64,000 bases of DNA from Treponema sp. (GTDB lineage Bacteria; Spirochaetota; Spirochaetia; Treponematales; Treponemataceae): the NCBI GenBank assembly GCA_017551705.1, contig JAFZLA010000064.1, positions 1 through 64,000 of the forward strand. The letters are read 5' to 3'. A program made the translations under genes and the position numbers. The notes under the pieces are model-generated. The model saw only the letters and a program-made list of their open reading frames with translations. It searched no databases and had not been told where the DNA came from. Positions 32,250-41,083 of the stretch are shown here, piece after piece (the stretch's first letter is position 1; each line of letters opens with the position of its first letter).

Positions 32250-33824
32250 TTTTCCCACACAAAAGTGGCTAAAGACGCTGTCCAGAATGTCGTCGGCGGT
32301 GACGCGGCCTGTAAGCTCGCCCAAAAAGTCAAGGGCGTCCTCGATGTCTTGGACGGCGGCGTCAAGCGAGTATCCTTTTTGCAAGCCGGCCGCGTGTCTT
32401 AGGCTTTCCAAGGCTTGCTCGACAAGGCGCTTTTGCCGCTCGCTGCCCAATCCGGCTTGGCCGCGCTCTGTGTCCGCGCCTTTTAGCAAAACATTTTTTG
32501 CGGCGGCCACCAAGTCCTTTACGCCGCTTCCGTCCTTGGCGCTGACAAACACTTGCGCGGCAAGGCTGGGGATTTTTGCGGCGGCGGCTTTAAGGTCTTG
32601 CAAAAGTTTTTGGTTGGCGCCAAAAGCGGCCGGGTCTTGGGCTTGCGAACTATTTTCGTCGCCCGCATTTTGGCCTTGCGCAGCCTCATTGTTTTGCCCG
32701 GCGTTATGGTCAGTTTCCAATTTATCTATCTTGTTCCAAACAAAAATCACGGACTCGGTTCGGCCTGACAAAAAGTCCATCGCTTCCGTAACGGCGGCGG
32801 CTCCCTGCGTTATGTCGGCAAGGTAAAAAAGCAAGTCGGCATCGTCGCTCAACTCCTTTGCGCTTTGAACGCCGCGCGCTTCGATTTCGTCGCTGGTTTG
32901 GCGCAAGCCCGCCGTGTCAAAGAGGCGGGCGGGGATTCCGTCAAGGCTTATCCAGCTTTCTATCCAGTCGCGGGTGGTGCCTTCCACGTCGCTTACAATC
33001 GACCGCTCTTCCTTTAACAGGCTGTTGAACAAGCTGGACTTTCCCGCGTTGGTTTTTCCGCAAAGAACTAGGCGGGCGCCTTCTTGGTAAAGCTTTTCGC
33101 TTTTCCAGGTTGAGGCCAACGTTTCTAGGCTTGCGATGGCCTCAAGCAATTTTGTTTGGTCGTAGGAGTCCGCGATTGTCTCTTCGTCTTCGGGGTATTC
33201 GATTTCGACTTCGATTTGGGCCAGCGTGTCCACAAGTGATTTTTGAATCGCGGCGATTCGCTCCGACAAGTTTCCGGCAAGGCGGCCGGCGGCTTTTTGG
33301 CTGGAAGCGTTCGTGCGGCTTTCTATAATCTCGCGGACAGCCTCGGCCTTGGTAAGGTCGGCTTTTCCGTTTATGTAGGCGCGAAAGGTGAACTCGCCGC
33401 GCTCGGCCTGCCTAAAGCCGATTTGCAAAAGCGCGTTGAATATTTTTGTCACAACAGCGGTTCCGCCGTGGCAAGAGATTTCGGCCATTTCTTCGCCGGT
33501 AAAAGATTTTGGCGCGCGAAAAACCGAAACCAAAACTTCGTCTATGCGCACGGCTTTTTGGTCTTGCGAACAATCTCCGTCGCGCGGCGCGTTTTGGCCG
33601 CCCCCGTTAGGGTCTTTCATACCATTATCGGTCGGCTCGACTATCCAGCCGTAAACGATAGTGTTTCCGGCGGCCTGGTTCAAAGCCTTGGGGCGAGAAA
33701 AAATCTTAGACAATAATTGGATTGAATTTTTGCCCGAGACTCGAATGATGCCCAAAGCGGCCGGCGCCAAAGCAGTGGCGACAGCCGCAATCGGCTCTTC
33801 GGGCGTGTAGCCTGTGTTGTCCAA
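32247..33824 (-). CDS. mnmE: tRNA modification GTPase MnmE
   Basis: 525-residue GTPase that with MnmG modifies U34 of tRNAs. Motifs: N-terminal EEPIAAVATALAPAALGIIRVSG, G1 GKTNAGKSS, DTAGLRQ (G3), NKID (G4) and C-terminal CVGK. The family is usually near 450-460 residues; the excess is two hydrophilic inserts, one near residue 75 (KDPNGGGQNAPRDGDCSQDQ) and one before the end of the G domain (DHNAGQNNEAAQGQNAGDEN). The start appears to be TTG at 33824, 2 nt after the upstream stop, so initiation is probably coupled. Last gene of a unit with the HD and DUF4015 genes. Confidence 0.94.
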   Translation of the reverse strand: MDNTGYTPEEPIAAVATALAPAALGIIRVSGKNSIQLLSKIFSRPKALNQAAGNTIVYGWIVEPTDNGMKDPNGGGQNAPRDGDCSQDQKAVRIDEVLVSVFRAPKSFTGEEMAEISCHGGTAVVTKIFNALLQIGFRQAERGEFTFRAYINGKADLTKAEAVREIIESRTNASSQKAAGRLAGNLSERIAAIQKSLVDTLAQIEVEIEYPEDEETIADSYDQTKLLEAIASLETLASTWKSEKLYQEGARLVLCGKTNAGKSSLFNSLLKEERSIVSDVEGTTRDWIESWISLDGIPARLFDTAGLRQTSDEIEARGVQSAKELSDDADLLFYLADITQGAAAVTEAMDFLSGRTESVIFVWNKIDKLETDHNAGQNNEAAQGQNAGDENSSQAQDPAAFGANQKLLQDLKAAAAKIPSLAAQVFVSAKDGSGVKDLVAAAKNVLLKGADTERGQAGLGSERQKRLVEQALESLRHAAGLQKGYSLDAAVQDIEDALDFLGELTGRVTADDILDSVFSHFCVGK

Positions 33825-33826
33825 AG

Positions 33827-35257
33827 TTAGATGACTTTTTCCAACAGGTCGATGATTTTAGAATCGTAGAATACGCCGGCCTTTGACTTCAATTCTTTTA
33901 CGGCCGCGTCGCTGTCCATAATCTCGCGGTAGGCGCGCTTGCTTGTAAGAGAGATGTAGCTTTCGCAAACGCGGATGACACGGGCGATCAACGGAATCTG
34001 AGCGCCGCTCAAGCCGGCAAGGTAGCCCTTTCCGTCCATGTTCTCGTGGTGGAATTCGGCGGCCTGCAAGAAGACAGGGCGAATCTGTTCCGGAACAAAG
34101 TCAAAGTACTCCGCGGCGGAGTGAACGTGCTCGCGAATCTTTTGGCGCTCGGTCATTGTAAGCTCGCTGGCAGTCAAGATGCTCTTGGGAACTGAGAGGA
34201 AGCCCGCGTCGTAAACCATAGAGGCGCAGTAGCAAACCAAAGCGACGTCGTGGTTGAACTTGGCTTCGTTGCAAACTTTGAGAACCAATTCCGAAACCTT
34301 GCGGCTTGTTCTTTGGCGGAATGTGTACTTGTCGATTTTGTCGCCAAGGGCAAAGCACTTGTTCTGCAAATCGGCAAGCATCTTGCGATGCTCGACAGTT
34401 GAGAAGAATTCCATGATTTGCTTTGAAAGCTCGCCGTCGGCTTTTCCAAGCAAGGCTTTTGTGGCCAAAGAGTTTTTCTTTGACTGTTCCGCCGCCGCGG
34501 CAGCCAAGTCGGGGTTCTCCTGGAAATCTTTTCCCATAGAAGAAATGACTTCCATTGAAGTTTCAAAGTGCATTTGCGCCTGCTTGCGGCGCTTGTAGTT
34601 TTTGTAAACGATGACGATGAGAATGATGACCACGATAATCAACAAGACGCCTACACACAAAACGGCGATTCTTAGCGCGCGGTCCAATTTGGCCATTTCC
34701 AATTCGGCCAATTCCAACTTGATTTTTTCGGCGGGAATGCGGCCTGACACTACGTCAAAAAGTTCGTTTTGCTTTTTTTCGAGGAATTCGATGCGGTCGT
34801 TGATTTTGTCCCATTTGCCGGCGTTTCCGTTTGTGTACTTTTGGCGCTCGGCGGCAAGGGCTTCAAGCTCGTTCTCAAAGAGGCTTTCCACAATAGTGAA
34901 AATTCTCTGGCTGGCGGCTTGCGGATGCAACTCCAACTGCAAAATGTATTTGTCAAAATTCTTGGCGTTGACGCGTCCGCCGTTTGCGACCGCCTCTTTT
35001 TGCAAGGCGTCAACATATTCAAAGTAAGAAGCCTCGGCCATAAGGCGGACTTTTTCGGGGAAAGCCTTTTGGTTTTCTTTGAGGTCGATGGCCTGGTTGA
35101 TTGATTCAATCGCTTTTAGGTAATTGCCGCTGTTGTAAAACTCCTGCGTGCGGGCCAAAATCGCTTCGTTTTCGTCATTTTCCTGGGCGAACGCAGTTCC
35201 AATAAAGAGCGCTGATACGGCAAAAATTGCCGCTACAAAGAAACTTTTTATTCTCAT
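33827..35257 (-). CDS. Membrane protein with degenerate HD-GYP domain
   Basis: 476 residues: signal peptide (FAVSALFIGTAFAQ), about 160 periplasmic residues with helical repeat character, a transmembrane helix (AVLCVGVLLIIVVIILIVIV) near residue 200, and a cytoplasmic HD-GYP-like domain. The domain keeps the layout but not the chemistry: the HD pair reads YD (MVYDAGFLSVP, near residue 347) and HHExxDGxGYP reads HHENMDGKGYLAG near 400. c-di-GMP hydrolysis is therefore unlikely; sensing is possible. The start overlaps the DUF4015 stop by 4 nt (ATGA). The mnmE start follows 2 nt after its stop. Confidence 0.78.
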   Translation of the reverse strand: MRIKSFFVAAIFAVSALFIGTAFAQENDENEAILARTQEFYNSGNYLKAIESINQAIDLKENQKAFPEKVRLMAEASYFEYVDALQKEAVANGGRVNAKNFDKYILQLELHPQAASQRIFTIVESLFENELEALAAERQKYTNGNAGKWDKINDRIEFLEKKQNELFDVVSGRIPAEKIKLELAELEMAKLDRALRIAVLCVGVLLIIVVIILIVIVYKNYKRRKQAQMHFETSMEVISSMGKDFQENPDLAAAAAEQSKKNSLATKALLGKADGELSKQIMEFFSTVEHRKMLADLQNKCFALGDKIDKYTFRQRTSRKVSELVLKVCNEAKFNHDVALVCYCASMVYDAGFLSVPKSILTASELTMTERQKIREHVHSAAEYFDFVPEQIRPVFLQAAEFHHENMDGKGYLAGLSGAQIPLIARVIRVCESYISLTSKRAYREIMDSDAAVKELKSKAGVFYDSKIIDLLEKVI

Positions 35258-37710
35258 AAAGAACCTTCCTCTTTATTTATTTTATCATACCTTTTTGAAT
35301 TTTGCAAGACAGAATCTAGCGCGCTCAAATTATTTTCTTTGGCCGGAAGAACCTGTTTTTGCGAGGCGTAGAATGAAATCGGGGGTCCTTTTGGGCCAAT
35401 CGCGGGCTTTCTATAGTTCGAGCTGGCTTCGGGCGAGGCTCCGGTGTATTCCGCGTCTCCGGGGTCGGGGCTGATCTTTACGTAGTTGGCCACATTGTTC
35501 CAGAACATGTAGCCGCGGTCAACGCTGTCGCGCACTCCAAAGACTTCCTTGAGAACGTACTCCTTGTCATAAAACTGCCTGTCATACGGCACGTTCAAGA
35601 AGAAGGCCTGAACCCAAGGCCGCACCACGACTCGGTCGCGGGCGATGACTGTGTTGCGGTAAGTTCCGTAATAGTAAATGCGGTAGGGCCGCTCCTCGTT
35701 GGGATAGTAGTTCATAAATTTGTGCTCAAAGTGGCTTGGGTAGAACATGGGGCAAATTACGTCGACGTATTGAGCCAAAGTCTCAACGTCCTGGCCTGTG
35801 CGGGTTCCGCTGCGGTACCAGCCGTTTGCGCCGTAGATGTCTATGCCAATCGGAGCGTCGATGTTCTCGCGGGCGTAAGAAAGGAAGCTGCGCAAGGCGC
35901 CTTCTTTGTCCATTCCCGCCGTTTGCCAACGGTAGCTGGCGTTGTACAAGTTCTGGCCGTCAGTTGGGAAGCGGATGTAGTCAAATTGAATTTCGTCAAA
36001 GCCGCGCGCTATTAGTTCCTTCGCTATTGCTACGTTGTATTCCCAAACTTCGGGGCAGAAGGGGTCCACCCAATGCTCGTCGTAGTAGCGCGTTTGCGTC
36101 GTTCCGTCTTCCAAAGTTTCGGTGCCGCTAATGCCCTGCCACTGGCGGTTGTATTTTTTGTCCCACACCGCGTACTGGCCGTTGTTGTAGTTTGAAAGGT
36201 TGCGGTCTTTAAATACTACGATGCGCGCGATAAGGTAAATGTTTTCTTCTTTAAAAGTTTTGACAAACTTGTCCAAGTCCAGCGCGTACTTGCTTACCAC
36301 TCCCTTTTGGGTCAAAAGCGGATCCTGCGCGTCAAAGCGCATAAGGCCGTAGTCGTCCTTCATGTCGATTACAAGCGAATTGAGCTTGTTGTCCAAAATC
36401 AATTTCTTGAACTTTTCAAAGCCGCCCGGCAAATGCGCTTGGTAGGCCGGAACGTAAAGGCTTTTTTGTCCGTCAATCTTGGCGGCGTATGGCGAAAGAA
36501 TTTTTCCGCTGTCCAAAAGCCAAAGTTCGTTGAGCAAAATGCCGCCAGCGGCTCCGTTAAAGCCGCCGCCAATTTTAAGTCCGCGCGCGTTCTCCGCCGG
36601 AATCCAAGCGGCGTTGACCAACTCGCGGCTTTTTGTAAACTCCGAAATATAACCCTGAAGCGCGCCGTTAAGCTCGCTTGCGGTGTTGTTTGTCATGTCA
36701 AAGCTTCCGATTTTTCCGGGAGCGATAAAAGAAAGCGCGCTTCCGTTTTGCCAAAGGGAGTCGATTGTGTCGCAAGGCTCGCTTCCCTTGTAAATGCAGG
36801 CGCACTTGTTTGCCGCCGCGTCATAATGGTAAATGCGCGGCATGAATGTTTGCGACAAGAAAATTTCGCACCACTGATTTTTGTCATCGTCTTGCGCCAC
36901 AACCGGCAAAATGTCCGAAACTTCGTCGCTGGAATTGTTGGGGTCGCTGCACTCAAGTCCCTTGTTGGCGTCAAGCCAATCGGGCTTGGCCGCGTCGGGC
37001 TTGTAGTACCAAAAGCCCAAAATTGAATGCGCCATGTAGACGACAGTTTCTGTTTGTCCGGGCGTTGATGTTTTCATCGAAGCGACGGCGACGGCTTTAA
37101 TTCCGTTTGTGCGCAAGCTGGCCGAGCCGATGTTGGTCCAATTGAGTCCGCCGTCGCGGGTAAGGTAAACGCGCTCCTTTGTGGCCGTGACCATCTCGGC
37201 GGGGTTGAGCGGATTGAAGGCCAAGTCCTTTAGGTCTTGCGCGTGGGTTTCGTGGCTGGTTTCGCCCTTCTTGAATTTTTTGATTATGTATGTGGGAAGT
37301 CCGTTGTTGCGCAGCTCAAAATTTTGCAAGTCGTTTGTGTAAAGAATTCCCTTGCTGGTTATAAAGTAAAATGAATTTTCAACAGGAAGAATTTGCTGGA
37401 CGCTTCCTTCTTTCCAAAGCGTAGTCGTCTTTCCGTTGGCGTTGATTTTTTTGAGGCCGCTTTCGGTGGCAAGCAAAGTTCCTTTAGTCTCTTCGACTTG
37501 GACGCGCTTTATTGTAGCCGCTGATGGAACTGGCTTGGATTCCGCCTGTTCTGAATTCTTTTTTGCCAAAACGCTTGCGTCCGAGTTTTGACCGTCCAAA
37601 ATCTTTGGCAAAGAATAAAGCGGCTTTGACTCGTAATAATCGTCCTGACCGAAAATTTGGGCGGACAAAAATAGCGCCGCCAACGCTAAAAAGAGAATTG
37701 ACTTTTTCAT
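35254..37710 (-). CDS. Putative glycoside hydrolase (DUF4015 family)
   Basis: 818 residues with a signal peptide (ILFLALAALFLSAQIFG). Residues 40-400 look like a beta-propeller sensor (LLATESGLKKI, TRDGGLNWTNIGS). Residues about 430-800 match the DUF4015 putative glycosidase barrel: SLVIDMKDDYGLMRFDA, YLIARIVVFKDRNLS, FDEIQFDYIRFPTDG, and PMFYPSHFE. The acidic residues in FDEIQFDYIRFP are the likely active site. Substrate unknown; an exported polysaccharide-active enzyme is likely. The longer frame to 37842 lacks a signal peptide at its start and is rejected. Confidence 0.8.
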   Translation of the reverse strand: MKKSILFLALAALFLSAQIFGQDDYYESKPLYSLPKILDGQNSDASVLAKKNSEQAESKPVPSAATIKRVQVEETKGTLLATESGLKKINANGKTTTLWKEGSVQQILPVENSFYFITSKGILYTNDLQNFELRNNGLPTYIIKKFKKGETSHETHAQDLKDLAFNPLNPAEMVTATKERVYLTRDGGLNWTNIGSASLRTNGIKAVAVASMKTSTPGQTETVVYMAHSILGFWYYKPDAAKPDWLDANKGLECSDPNNSSDEVSDILPVVAQDDDKNQWCEIFLSQTFMPRIYHYDAAANKCACIYKGSEPCDTIDSLWQNGSALSFIAPGKIGSFDMTNNTASELNGALQGYISEFTKSRELVNAAWIPAENARGLKIGGGFNGAAGGILLNELWLLDSGKILSPYAAKIDGQKSLYVPAYQAHLPGGFEKFKKLILDNKLNSLVIDMKDDYGLMRFDAQDPLLTQKGVVSKYALDLDKFVKTFKEENIYLIARIVVFKDRNLSNYNNGQYAVWDKKYNRQWQGISGTETLEDGTTQTRYYDEHWVDPFCPEVWEYNVAIAKELIARGFDEIQFDYIRFPTDGQNLYNASYRWQTAGMDKEGALRSFLSYARENIDAPIGIDIYGANGWYRSGTRTGQDVETLAQYVDVICPMFYPSHFEHKFMNYYPNEERPYRIYYYGTYRNTVIARDRVVVRPWVQAFFLNVPYDRQFYDKEYVLKEVFGVRDSVDRGYMFWNNVANYVKISPDPGDAEYTGASPEASSNYRKPAIGPKGPPISFYASQKQVLPAKENNLSALDSVLQNSKRYDKINKEEGSL

Positions 37711-37738
37711 ACTTTTATTGTCGGAATTTTTAGCGCCG

Positions 37739-38536
37739 TTATTTAGAAGAAAGTTCTTGGCGGTAAATTTCGTAGAGAAGAACGCCGGCCGCAACCGAAA
37801 CGTTAAGGCTGTCGATGCGGCCGCAAGTTGGAATCGAAACAATCGTGTCGCAAGTTTCTTTTAGCAGGCGGGCGATTCCGTTGCCCTCGCTGCCCATCAC
37901 AAGGACAGAGTTTTGCGCAAAGGTTCCGTCTTGGATTTGAACTCCGCCTGCGTCAGCCCCGTAAATCCAAAAGCCCGCATCCTTGAGCTGCCTTGCGGCC
38001 CGCGCTAGGTTTGTGACAACGCTTACCGGAACCCAAGAGGCGGCGCCGGCGCTGGAACGCGCTATGATTTCGTTGTTTTCGACGTCGTTGGCTCCCCGCC
38101 TTTCGGGAAGAATCACCAGGGCCGCGCCAAATTGGTCGGCGCTTCTGATTACCGCTCCAACGTTGTGCGGGTCGGTCACGGAGTCCAAAATCACGACTGT
38201 TGTTCTTTTGTTTTGATTTGTTTCGCTTTGGGCCTTGAAGCGCTCAAGCCATACGTCAAAATTCACTAAATTGCCGGCGTTTGTTCCATCGCCTTGAATT
38301 TCCAGAAGAATACCGCGGCACTCGCGGGCGGTTTGCGCCAAAGATTGCGCCATTTGGTCAAGGGTTTTGTTGTCGGTTTGCTCGCATTGGATTTTGGCGC
38401 TTTTTGCCAAGTCCAAAATTTTTTTTACGCGCGGTCCTGGCTTTGAGAAATATATCCGCATTTTTGAGGCGGCGCCAGAATCTTCTTGGGCCGCCCTTAC
38501 GCGCTCTTCTACCGCGTGGAATCCCGACAAAAGCAA
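37739..38536 (-). CDS. rlmB: TrmH/SpoU-family rRNA 2'-O-methyltransferase (RlmB-like)
   Basis: 265-residue SPOUT methyltransferase. Motif 1 is VTDPHNVGAVIRSADQFGA, motif 2 VMGSEGNGI, and motif 3 SIPTCGRIDSLNVSVAAGVL; an N-terminal substrate-binding domain starts LLSGFHAVEERV. Likely methylates G2251 of 23S rRNA, though other TrmH members modify tRNA. The start seems to be TTG at 38536, one base after the upstream ychJ stop, implying coupling. Confidence 0.9.
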   Translation of the reverse strand: MLLSGFHAVEERVRAAQEDSGAASKMRIYFSKPGPRVKKILDLAKSAKIQCEQTDNKTLDQMAQSLAQTARECRGILLEIQGDGTNAGNLVNFDVWLERFKAQSETNQNKRTTVVILDSVTDPHNVGAVIRSADQFGAALVILPERRGANDVENNEIIARSSAGAASWVPVSVVTNLARAARQLKDAGFWIYGADAGGVQIQDGTFAQNSVLVMGSEGNGIARLLKETCDTIVSIPTCGRIDSLNVSVAAGVLLYEIYRQELSSK

Positions 38537-38537
38537 G

Positions 38538-39038
38538 TTAGTTCTTTCCGCAGCAGTTCTTGTATTTTTTTCCGCTTCCGCAGGGGCAAGGCTCGTTGCG
38601 TCCGACTTTTGGAGTTTCGCGGACGACAGTTGTGGGAGTCATCGCTCCGTAAGAATACATCCAGTTGCCGTCGACTTTCTTAAAGTAAGCGGTCTCGTGG
38701 TGAACGTCGCGAGTGTGATGCTGGCTGTATGTGGCTTCAAATTCAACAATGCCTTCTTCATCACTTTCGCCTCCTTTTTCGGCGCGAAGAACTTTAAGGC
38801 CATGCCAAGTTGAGTTTTTGCTCCAATCTTCGGTGGCCTTTCGGTCAATCTCGGCAATCTTGTCGCCTTGCTCGCAAGTGTTGATGATAAAGTCGATTTC
38901 GTGTTTTTCGTACGCCGTGTATCTGGCGCGCATCAAGCTTTCGGCTGTAGGCGCTTTTTTTGCGCCTTTAATGATTGGTTCGCAGCATTCGCCGTAGCTT
39001 TTTCCTGAGCCGCAAGGGCATAATTTGTTTTCACTCAT
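38538..39038 (-). CDS. YchJ/UPF0225-family SEC-C protein with a second SEC-C motif
   Basis: 166 residues. The N-terminal zinc motif [18 protein letters not shown] and the core [19 protein letters not shown] are those of the YchJ family. A second SEC-C motif closes the protein ([19 protein letters not shown]), the form found at the end of SecA. Function unknown; zinc binding to each C-x-C-x8-C-C motif is expected. TACAAT lies 7 nt before the ATG with no ribosome site, so it looks leaderless. Confidence 0.88.
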   Translation of the reverse strand: MSENKLCPCGSGKSYGECCEPIIKGAKKAPTAESLMRARYTAYEKHEIDFIINTCEQGDKIAEIDRKATEDWSKNSTWHGLKVLRAEKGGESDEEGIVEFEATYSQHHTRDVHHETAYFKKVDGNWMYSYGAMTPTTVVRETPKVGRNEPCPCGSGKKYKNCCGKN

Positions 39039-39045
39039 AGGCGGA

Positions 39046-39075
39046 ATTGTAGCGCATTTCGCTGAACAAAATCAA
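39046..39075 (-). promoter_or_regulatory. Promoter of ychJ-rlmB unit (leaderless)
   Basis: Minus strand TTGATT (39075-39070), 18 bp, TACAAT (39051-39046), 7 nt to the ATG at 39038. Confidence 0.6.
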
Positions 39076-39094
39076 GCCACAAAAGCGCGCGCTG

Positions 39095-39688
39095 CTAGGC
39101 CAAAATTCCGTCAACGGCAAGGTTGAGCGGATCGCGAATCGAGGCGATGGACTTTTCGCTCAAAACAGAAAGGCGGAATATCGCGGATTGAATCAAGCCG
39201 TAGAACATTTCGTAAGCGGTGTGGACGCTCAACTTTTTGAACTCGCCTTTTTTGATTCCGCAAATTATCACCGTGTCGATAAGTTGGCGCAAGCGGAGCA
39301 TCCGTCGGCGGACGCGCTCGGCAGGGTCGCCGCCGGTCTTTTGCAAGTTCAACAAGTAAGAAAGAAGAACGGTGAACAAGCGGCTGTTGTTTTCGCATTC
39401 GTCAACGATTTGCATCAAGATTTTTCGCAGGGCGTCCTCGCAAGAAAGCGTTTGGTCGGCAAGAATGGCGCGGAGCTTTTCTTCGATCGAGCCTGTAAGC
39501 TGCTTGATGCTCCACAAAAAAATTTCGCGCTTGTTCTTAAAGTAAATGTAAAGCGTGGTGCGGGTTATTCCGCAGCGGTCGGCGATTTTTTGAAATGTGA
39601 CGTCCTCGTAGCCTTCGTCGACAAAAACATCGAGGGCTTTTTCCAAAATTTCGCGCCGTCTTTTGTCATGTTCTACAACAATCGCCAT
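39095..39688 (-). CDS. TetR-family transcriptional regulator
   Basis: 197 residues. The N-terminal TetR helix-turn-helix reads RREILEKALDVFVDEGYEDV, then FQKIADRCGITRTTLYIYFK. The ligand-binding domain is not specific. AAGGAA precedes the ATG; the gene begins 2 nt after the end of the upstream methyltransferase gene and is probably in its transcript. No obvious target nearby apart from that unit. Confidence 0.92.
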   Translation of the reverse strand: MAIVVEHDKRRREILEKALDVFVDEGYEDVTFQKIADRCGITRTTLYIYFKNKREIFLWSIKQLTGSIEEKLRAILADQTLSCEDALRKILMQIVDECENNSRLFTVLLSYLLNLQKTGGDPAERVRRRMLRLRQLIDTVIICGIKKGEFKKLSVHTAYEMFYGLIQSAIFRLSVLSEKSIASIRDPLNLAVDGILA

Positions 39689-39689
39689 T

Positions 39690-40880
39690 TTATTTATTTC
39701 CTTTTTCGCCTAAGTTTGTGTACATGTAAAAGCAAGTGTTCAAGTTGCCGCTCTTTATGTTCTTTAAGAGCGTCGCGTATCTTCCAAAACACTTTTGGAA
39801 ATTTTTGTTGGAAGTGATAAAGCCCATTTGCCAGTTTTCAAAGTTTGCGCTTAGGCATGCCATGTCGCGGTAAAGAGCCTCTGCCTGCGCTTCGTCTCCA
39901 AGGCGCTCGCCGTAAGGCGGGTTGGCCAAAAGCAAGCCTTGCGGGAAGGGCGCGGCCAATTCCTTAAAGTCGGCCTGGACAAAATTTGGCCTTGTTATGC
40001 GCTGGTCGCTTCCAATCATTTGAAGGGCGCGGCCGGCCATAACGCAGGCGTGCTCGGCGTTGAGCTTGGCGCGGTCAACCGCCGCCGGGTCTATGTCGCT
40101 TCCTGTGATGTGGAATTCGACGTCGGGCCTAATCTTGGCGGCCTCTTGGCGGCGGATTTGGTCGGCCCGCTTTTTGTCAAAAAACGGAAGGTCTTCCACC
40201 GCAAATTTTCTTCCCAGTCCCGGAGCGACGTCCATCGCGTAAAGGGCGGCCTCGATTGGAATGGTTCCGCTTCCGCAAAAAGGATCGTGCAAGGGAGTCT
40301 TGCGCCGCCAAAGCATGTACTGCAAAAGAATGGCAGCTGTGGTCTCGCGCATCGGAGCGATTCCGCCGTCGGTCCGGTAGCCGCGCTTGTGCAAGGGCTC
40401 TCCGCTAAGGTCGAGCAAAACAAACACGCGGTCGTTGTCGACGTAAATGCGGACAGTCGCTTCCAAGCCAGTTTCGGGCATCGAGCTCATGCGCCAAACG
40501 TCGCAAAGTTTTTTGTAAATGGCTTTTTGCGCCATGGACTGAATTGTGTGCTCAGAGTCCAAGCGGCTTTTGTAAACGCGAATTTTATCGACCACCACGC
40601 GGGTGTCTTTTCTAAAGTAGTTTTGCCAGGGAACGGAATAAATTCCGTCAAACAAAAGGTCAAAGTTGTCGGCCTCAAATTCCGCCAGCTGCAAAAAAAC
40701 GCGGTCGGCGGTCCTTAGGCAAAGGTTTGCGCGGAACAAAGCGTCGTCGTCGCCCAAAAAGGCCACGCGGCCCGGAACTTTCACCGCGTCTGCGGGAGCC
40801 AATTTATAGCCCAAATGCTTAATTTCGTTCCCCAAAATTTTTTCCGCGCCCACCGCGCACAAGGCAACCAATGTGTTCAT
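39690..40880 (-). CDS. THUMP-domain RNA methyltransferase (RlmL/YpsC-like)
   Basis: 396 residues from the ATG at 40880. The N-terminal THUMP-containing part (MNTLVALCAVGAEKILGNEI) is followed by an N6-adenine/UPF0020 methyltransferase: DPFCGSGTIPIEAAL binds SAM and LLANPPYGERL is the NPPY catalytic motif. Likely makes m2G in 23S rRNA or modifies tRNA. Its promoter puts the -10 box 8 nt before the ATG with no ribosome site. First gene of a unit with the TetR regulator. Confidence 0.9.
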   Translation of the reverse strand: MNTLVALCAVGAEKILGNEIKHLGYKLAPADAVKVPGRVAFLGDDDALFRANLCLRTADRVFLQLAEFEADNFDLLFDGIYSVPWQNYFRKDTRVVVDKIRVYKSRLDSEHTIQSMAQKAIYKKLCDVWRMSSMPETGLEATVRIYVDNDRVFVLLDLSGEPLHKRGYRTDGGIAPMRETTAAILLQYMLWRRKTPLHDPFCGSGTIPIEAALYAMDVAPGLGRKFAVEDLPFFDKKRADQIRRQEAAKIRPDVEFHITGSDIDPAAVDRAKLNAEHACVMAGRALQMIGSDQRITRPNFVQADFKELAAPFPQGLLLANPPYGERLGDEAQAEALYRDMACLSANFENWQMGFITSNKNFQKCFGRYATLLKNIKSGNLNTCFYMYTNLGEKGNK

Positions 40881-40888
40881 ACCGCTAC

Positions 40889-40917
40889 AAAATAACACTT
40901 TTACATTTTTTGTTCAA
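40889..40917 (-). promoter_or_regulatory. Promoter of THUMP methyltransferase gene (leaderless)
   Basis: Minus strand TTGAAC (40917-40912), 17 bp, TATTTT (40894-40889), 8 nt to the ATG at 40880. Confidence 0.6.
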
Positions 40918-40925
40918 GTGTCAGT

Positions 40926-40996
40926 CCGCCCGTGTTTTTGTTAGGAAGACAACAATAGTATGTTCGGGCGGTTTCACCGCGTCCTGACGGACGCTG
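40926..40996 (+). repeat. Family 2 double-hairpin repeat, copy C
   Basis: Arms CCGCCCG (40926-40932) and CGGGCGG (40965-40971) enclose 32 nt; a 7-nt linker; hairpin GCGTCC-TGAC-GGACGC (40979-40994). Relative to copies A and B the stem has a T-A to C-G paired change. The loop holds its own hairpin TTGTT/AACAA. Lies upstream of the PFK promoter. Confidence 0.85.
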
Positions 40997-41027
40997 CACA
41001 GGCCGTATTTTTTATCCCAGAATTCTA

Positions 41028-41056
41028 TTGAAAAAATTCGCGCGGGGTTGTATAAT
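41028..41056 (+). promoter_or_regulatory. Promoter of the 41084 phosphofructokinase gene
   Basis: TTGAAA (41028-41033), 17 bp, TATAAT (41051-41056). The transcript has a leader of about 20 nt with AAAGGAG (41071-41077). Confidence 0.85.
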
Positions 41057-41083
41057 TATTCAATTGTCACAAAGGAGATTTTT

